Source: Dipylidium caninum (Eukaryota > Platyhelminthes > Cestoda > Cyclophyllidea > Dipylidiidae). Taken from it: a stretch of DNA of 64,000 nucleotides. The DNA lies in NCBI GenBank assembly GCA_017562135.1, contig QEYB01001166.1, forward strand, positions 217,543 through 281,542. Reading direction: 5' to 3'. A program made the position numbers and the translations under genes. Positions 60,653 to 64,000 of the stretch are shown here, piece by piece. The notes beneath the pieces are model-generated. The model made no database searches. It was not told where the DNA came from and worked only from the letters and a program-made list of their open reading frames with translations. Numbering within the stretch: position 1 is the first letter of the stretch; the number at the start of each line of letters is the position of its first letter.

Positions 60653-61740
60653 CGCCTCCCCTATTATTTCGTTAAAAACGGCTCCCCAAATAATTCCAGC
60701 AATCAAAAAAAATAAGAATATTTAAATTCCTGGAGGTACTGAAACTAGCCCCAGATCGTCACAAAGAGGCGGTCCAAGCAAGAGGGCTGACAAACGACCT
60801 CATGACGGCGGACAAATATACTGACAGTTAAAACAAATGCGTACAGTCAAAAAAATTGCTTTACGGTTTTGATGCAATTTTTGCTTAGTTTAAGAACACG
60901 GCGTTCTACGACATTTTTGATTGAAGCGGAAATTTTTTTCTTTCTAGTTAGTGAGGCCAAAGCGGTTGCGATTTTAGTGCCCATATGGCAGCGCTTAATC
61001 ACAAAGTTATACGGAGTCTCCGGCATTTCAGCATTTAAAAAATGCAATCCCAAAAAATGAAGCATATATGAGTAGGCAACTAATGTAATTCCTACAGTTA
61101 GCTAGAGGGAGCCTAATTTAGCAGTTGTTTGTGACGTGCACAGTCCCATTCTACCACCATTTTAATCTTCTGCTCTATCGCCAAAGTAAAACGACTCGTT
61201 AAAGAGATTTATCGATCAAGCTACTTTCAATTCTTCTTTGATTCTATAACACCAACGTCTAATTCCCTTCCTTTCCTAAACACCAACATCCCTCTTTCCC
61301 TTACTTGTGGTCACATTGCTTTCGAGTCGCAATGGCGAAAGCAACTAGTTTTTTATTACCCCGGTTGCATCTGTTGAACGAGACCACACAGGCCTTCAAC
61401 TTGATTCATTCTACTTCACATTAGCACTGTAGAAAAGAGTTATTTCTTCCTGCCATGTTAACTTATAATCTATTAGCAATAAGGTATGAGCAAATTATCT
61501 TCGATTGCTTGAAAATAACTGGTTCCTTTATCTGCACAAATGCCCTGTACTTTTCAGTACCAAAAGATTTTTGTTTTTTACAATATATAATACAATTATT
61601 TAATCATTTGATCCTAGTCATACTCCCTGAATACTTTCAGCTTGATATTATACATACTTTAGGGAATACTCTTTTTTAACTGGTTATCTTCACACTGTCC
61701 TTTTATTAAATTTCATAAATGTAAAATTAAAGATTAAACG

Positions 61741-61820
61741 AAGCCAATTCGCCCGAAAGCGCCTGTGTGATCGTGACCAGTCTGTCCACGCAGCGTAATA
61801 ATTCGCCTCAAAATCTCGCT
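61741..61820 (-). CDS. Unidentified coding-like segment
   Basis: Directly after a possible 36-nt intron following the segment at 61843-61917. The most protein-like minus frame reads ELLRCVDRLVTITQALSGEL, ASFNL, stop, but the splice phase predicts another frame. Boundaries and frame are not settled. Confidence 0.3.
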
Positions 61821-61842
61821 TTCTTCATTGAAACTACTTTAC

Positions 61843-61917
61843 TTTTAAGAAGCGATCGCTCAGCAGGCATAGATCGTTCTCCTTCTCCAGCACCACCTCC
61901 ATTTGCTTCCGGCTCTT
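61843..61917 (-). CDS. Unidentified coiled-coil exon, 25 codons
   Basis: Acceptor GGGTGGGCTAG, donor GTAAAG, phase 0: KSRKQMEVVLEKENDLCLLS, DRFLK. Heptad-like, typical of a coiled-coil protein. Family unknown. Confidence 0.5.
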
Positions 61918-63150
61918 CTAGCCCACCCCCGAAAAATTTTTTGTGAGGGTTGAGACAGGCTGATCGGTCTCGCCTGCTTCCCCGCTAGGAGATCCGATAA
62001 AAAGGTAAACAAAACAGGAATTCTCAGTCGCTAACCATTCTTGACTCAGCTTAATTAAGGCTAAAGTTGTCATTGTACGCAGTGTCTCTCTTGCCGTCGA
62101 CCAGTCATCCGCTGGTAAACGAAAATTTGCAAAGTATCACAGCCGTCACGTACTTTTCTCTGCGCAAAGCAAAAGAGGAAAATGCTTGCAACGCCATTTA
62201 TCAAAGCTGGAAACACGATAAGAAGAGAAGTATAATGCGTATAAATTCTCTCAGCAACCGGTTTTATCGTGAGGTTGTTGATGAATAACCTCTTAGCCAG
62301 ATGCTATACGAACTGGTGTAGCCATCGGATACGAGGTGGACACAAAGGTTAGAAGAAGGTACACATCGCTGAATTCAGATTTTTTTGCTAAGACGATAGA
62401 ACAATCCAAGCTAGTGCTATATATGAACCTGAATAACCGGACCTGCATTGTGGAGTAAAGCATGAATTGGTCAAGAGAAAAATATCCTCTTCAAAACAAT
62501 ACAAATGCGTTTATAACATCACAGTTTATTAAGTTAAGACACGAAAAAAAGGGGCGCTGAAATTCGGGACAATCAGATGCACAACATGCTCTCCGAGGTT
62601 TGATGGAATGCACTGGACAAAGTCTCACTGACGATTTGGCCCATCCATCTCGCTGCCACTTACGCCAGTTCCTCGACCTCTTCTGTGCCTCACATTGAAA
62701 AATAATGTATAGAAACGCACCTAGACTACAAGGCCTCGGTAACCTGCAACCCGGCAAAAACCGTCGTAAGAAATACCACCCTACCTGAAAGGCGTTAGTC
62801 CTCTTCAAAGATTATTATTACTCCATGCGCTGTTATCATTTATACATGAAATTTGACAAGGCCAAAGCTCTGCCTAAAACAATACTCATGCCATTACGAC
62901 TCGAAGGTTCGCACTTATCATAAGCATAACACGAGAGTCAATTTGGACAGAGTTGAAGGAGATGAGACGAGTGGCGAGCTAGAGCCGTTCGTGATAACGA
63001 CATCAATGGCTGTGATTGCGCATGACAACTATGTGAGTAGTTTAGAAGACAGAGTGTCATCCACAAGTAATTGCCACACAAAAGGAAGAGCTGTGTTCTC
63101 TCGATGGCAAGTATCGTTCAGGTCGGAGAACAGGCCGCAGACATCTCATT

Positions 63151-63207
63151 TCAGGTTATGACTAATAAGTTTTCGCACTCGCTCGACTCGTCGAGTAAAT
63201 ACTGAGA
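63151..63207 (-). CDS. Unidentified coding-like segment
   Basis: After the acceptor CTTGCTACAG the minus frame reads SQYLLDESSECENLLVIT and stops. It joins the exon at 63234-63319 in phase. Just beyond, VCGLFSDLNDTCHRENTAL is open in another frame (63070-63140). Confidence 0.4.
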   Translation of the reverse strand, partial: SQYLLDESSECENLLVIT

Positions 63208-63233
63208 CTGTAGCAAGTTCATTTAAAAATTAC

Positions 63234-63319
63234 CATAATGCTCGCCAGCTTTTGGATTATGGGGCCTCGTGGCAAAGTAGATAACCAGTTGAAGAGGGCT
63301 TTTCGTGTGGAGGATGGGA
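63234..63319 (-). CDS. Unidentified exon, helical
   Basis: PSSTRKALFNWLSTLPRGPI, IQKLASIM, then donor GTAATT. Acceptor GAGTGTGGAG gives phase agreement with the exon at 63627-63680 (join SEH-V-PSSTRK). Clearly protein-like, family not recognised. Confidence 0.5.
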
Positions 63320-63626
63320 CTCCACACTCGACAACTCCACTGAATATCTTCCATACTTTCACAGTGTTAAGTCTTTTTTTGAAGGATTTATTTCGGTACA
63401 GTTTCCAACGTAAATAATAAAGAGCATCAAAGCAGAGATGATGTCTAGACAAAAGTAATGAAACAGATAAACAAAGCCAGTCCCAGGTAAAACGGAACAT
63501 GGACGAAGAATACATATTAAAACTGACAGAGAGCACTTATAAGTGTCAATTTGTATAGAAAAATCAAACAACCCATCATTTGGGCAACTGCAAATGCTAA
63601 CTGATTGCTATCTAAATTACACATAC

Positions 63627-63680
63627 CGTGCTCACTAAATTCCGGCAATACGTAGAGAAGACAGCCTGGGCTGAACTGAT
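63627..63680 (-). CDS. Unidentified exon
   Basis: Acceptor ACTAAAACTGTTAG, strong donor GTATGT. Reads DQFSPGCLLYVLPEFSEH on the minus strand, phase 1 out. Probably upstream exon of the same gene as 63234-63319, which likely continues past the right edge. Confidence 0.45.
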
Positions 63681-64000
63681 CTAACAGTTTTAGTTAAAAG
63701 TAGACTGAAGAGTGGGATAATCTGTCTTCAGGTACATAAACGGCTCGAAATCGTCATCTACTGTATAATGGTATCGTAAGATAAATAAGGTACCAGTACG
63801 AATGTTCACATGGGACAACTGTGCGAGTAAGTTCCTCAGTATACGTTTAAGTATCTTTAAAAGAATCCACCGCAAAAGTCGGGAAGCATATAGCAACAGT
63901 CGACCATACATCAAAGAGTTAATAGTGACAATAAAATTTAAGCAAGCACTTCGTTTTAAACAATAGGGCCTTTATAACATTCTGCGTCTCAAAATGTCCC

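Noticed and set aside
1..64000. tRNA, rRNA, CRISPR arrays, bacterial operon or insertion-sequence signals
   Set aside because: I looked for T-loop motifs, regular repeats with spacers and transposase motifs and saw none that hold up; the window is a eukaryotic gene region.

Overview
This is a eukaryotic nuclear window from an animal, most likely a parasitic flatworm. I lean to a tapeworm, but no single feature proves that. The evidence is a set of intron-rich genes for conserved animal proteins with canonical GT-AG splice sites. Introns fall into two classes, about 30-65 nt and many hundreds to thousands of nt, and the mini-introns sit mainly near gene 5' ends, as reported for schistosomes. 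No bacterial operons, ribosome binding sites or CRISPR arrays are present.

Layout: (1) about 130-25688, minus strand: the 5' half of a very large VPS13D-type gene (bridge-like lipid transfer protein), read as about 25 exons and some 2,400 residues and running off the left edge. (2) 27127-31221, minus: a complete five-exon GHITM/TMBIM5 gene (mitochondrial inner-membrane BI-1 family). (3) 32440-32901, plus: an intronless NHP2 gene (H/ACA snoRNP subunit). (4) 33127-35360, minus: a complete five-exon SYAP1 gene (BSD domain). NHP2 and SYAP1 converge on nearly touching poly(A) signals. (5) 36619-57239, plus: PPP1R12A/MYPT1, the myosin phosphatase targeting subunit, with its PP1 docking motif, ankyrin repeats, the ROCK-type inhibitory site and the C-terminal coiled coil. 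(6) 58.2-64 kb, minus: a frame-broken RBM18-like RRM sequence at about 60.4-60.65 kb and several short coding-like exons of one or more genes I could not name.

The genes do not form one pathway. They are housekeeping genes: inter-organelle lipid transfer, mitochondrial ion and cristae homeostasis, pseudouridylation snoRNP/telomerase, BSD/Akt signalling, and actomyosin regulation. Non-coding DNA shows a clear strand bias: T/C-rich on the strand that is transcribed as sense and A/G-rich on the other, switching at about 36 kb and again near 58 kb.

I found no new biological system. Points most worth checking are the loss of one of the two conserved acidic residues in GHITM, a degenerate second ROCK site with an intact first site in MYPT1, a candidate 21-nt microexon, a one-base frame break that hides the conserved MYPT1 C-terminus, the broken RBM18-like copy, and the very small introns (down to 30 nt). 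Exon ends come from reading frame, splice consensus and remembered homologues. They are usually good to the base where phases agree, and doubtful joins are marked.
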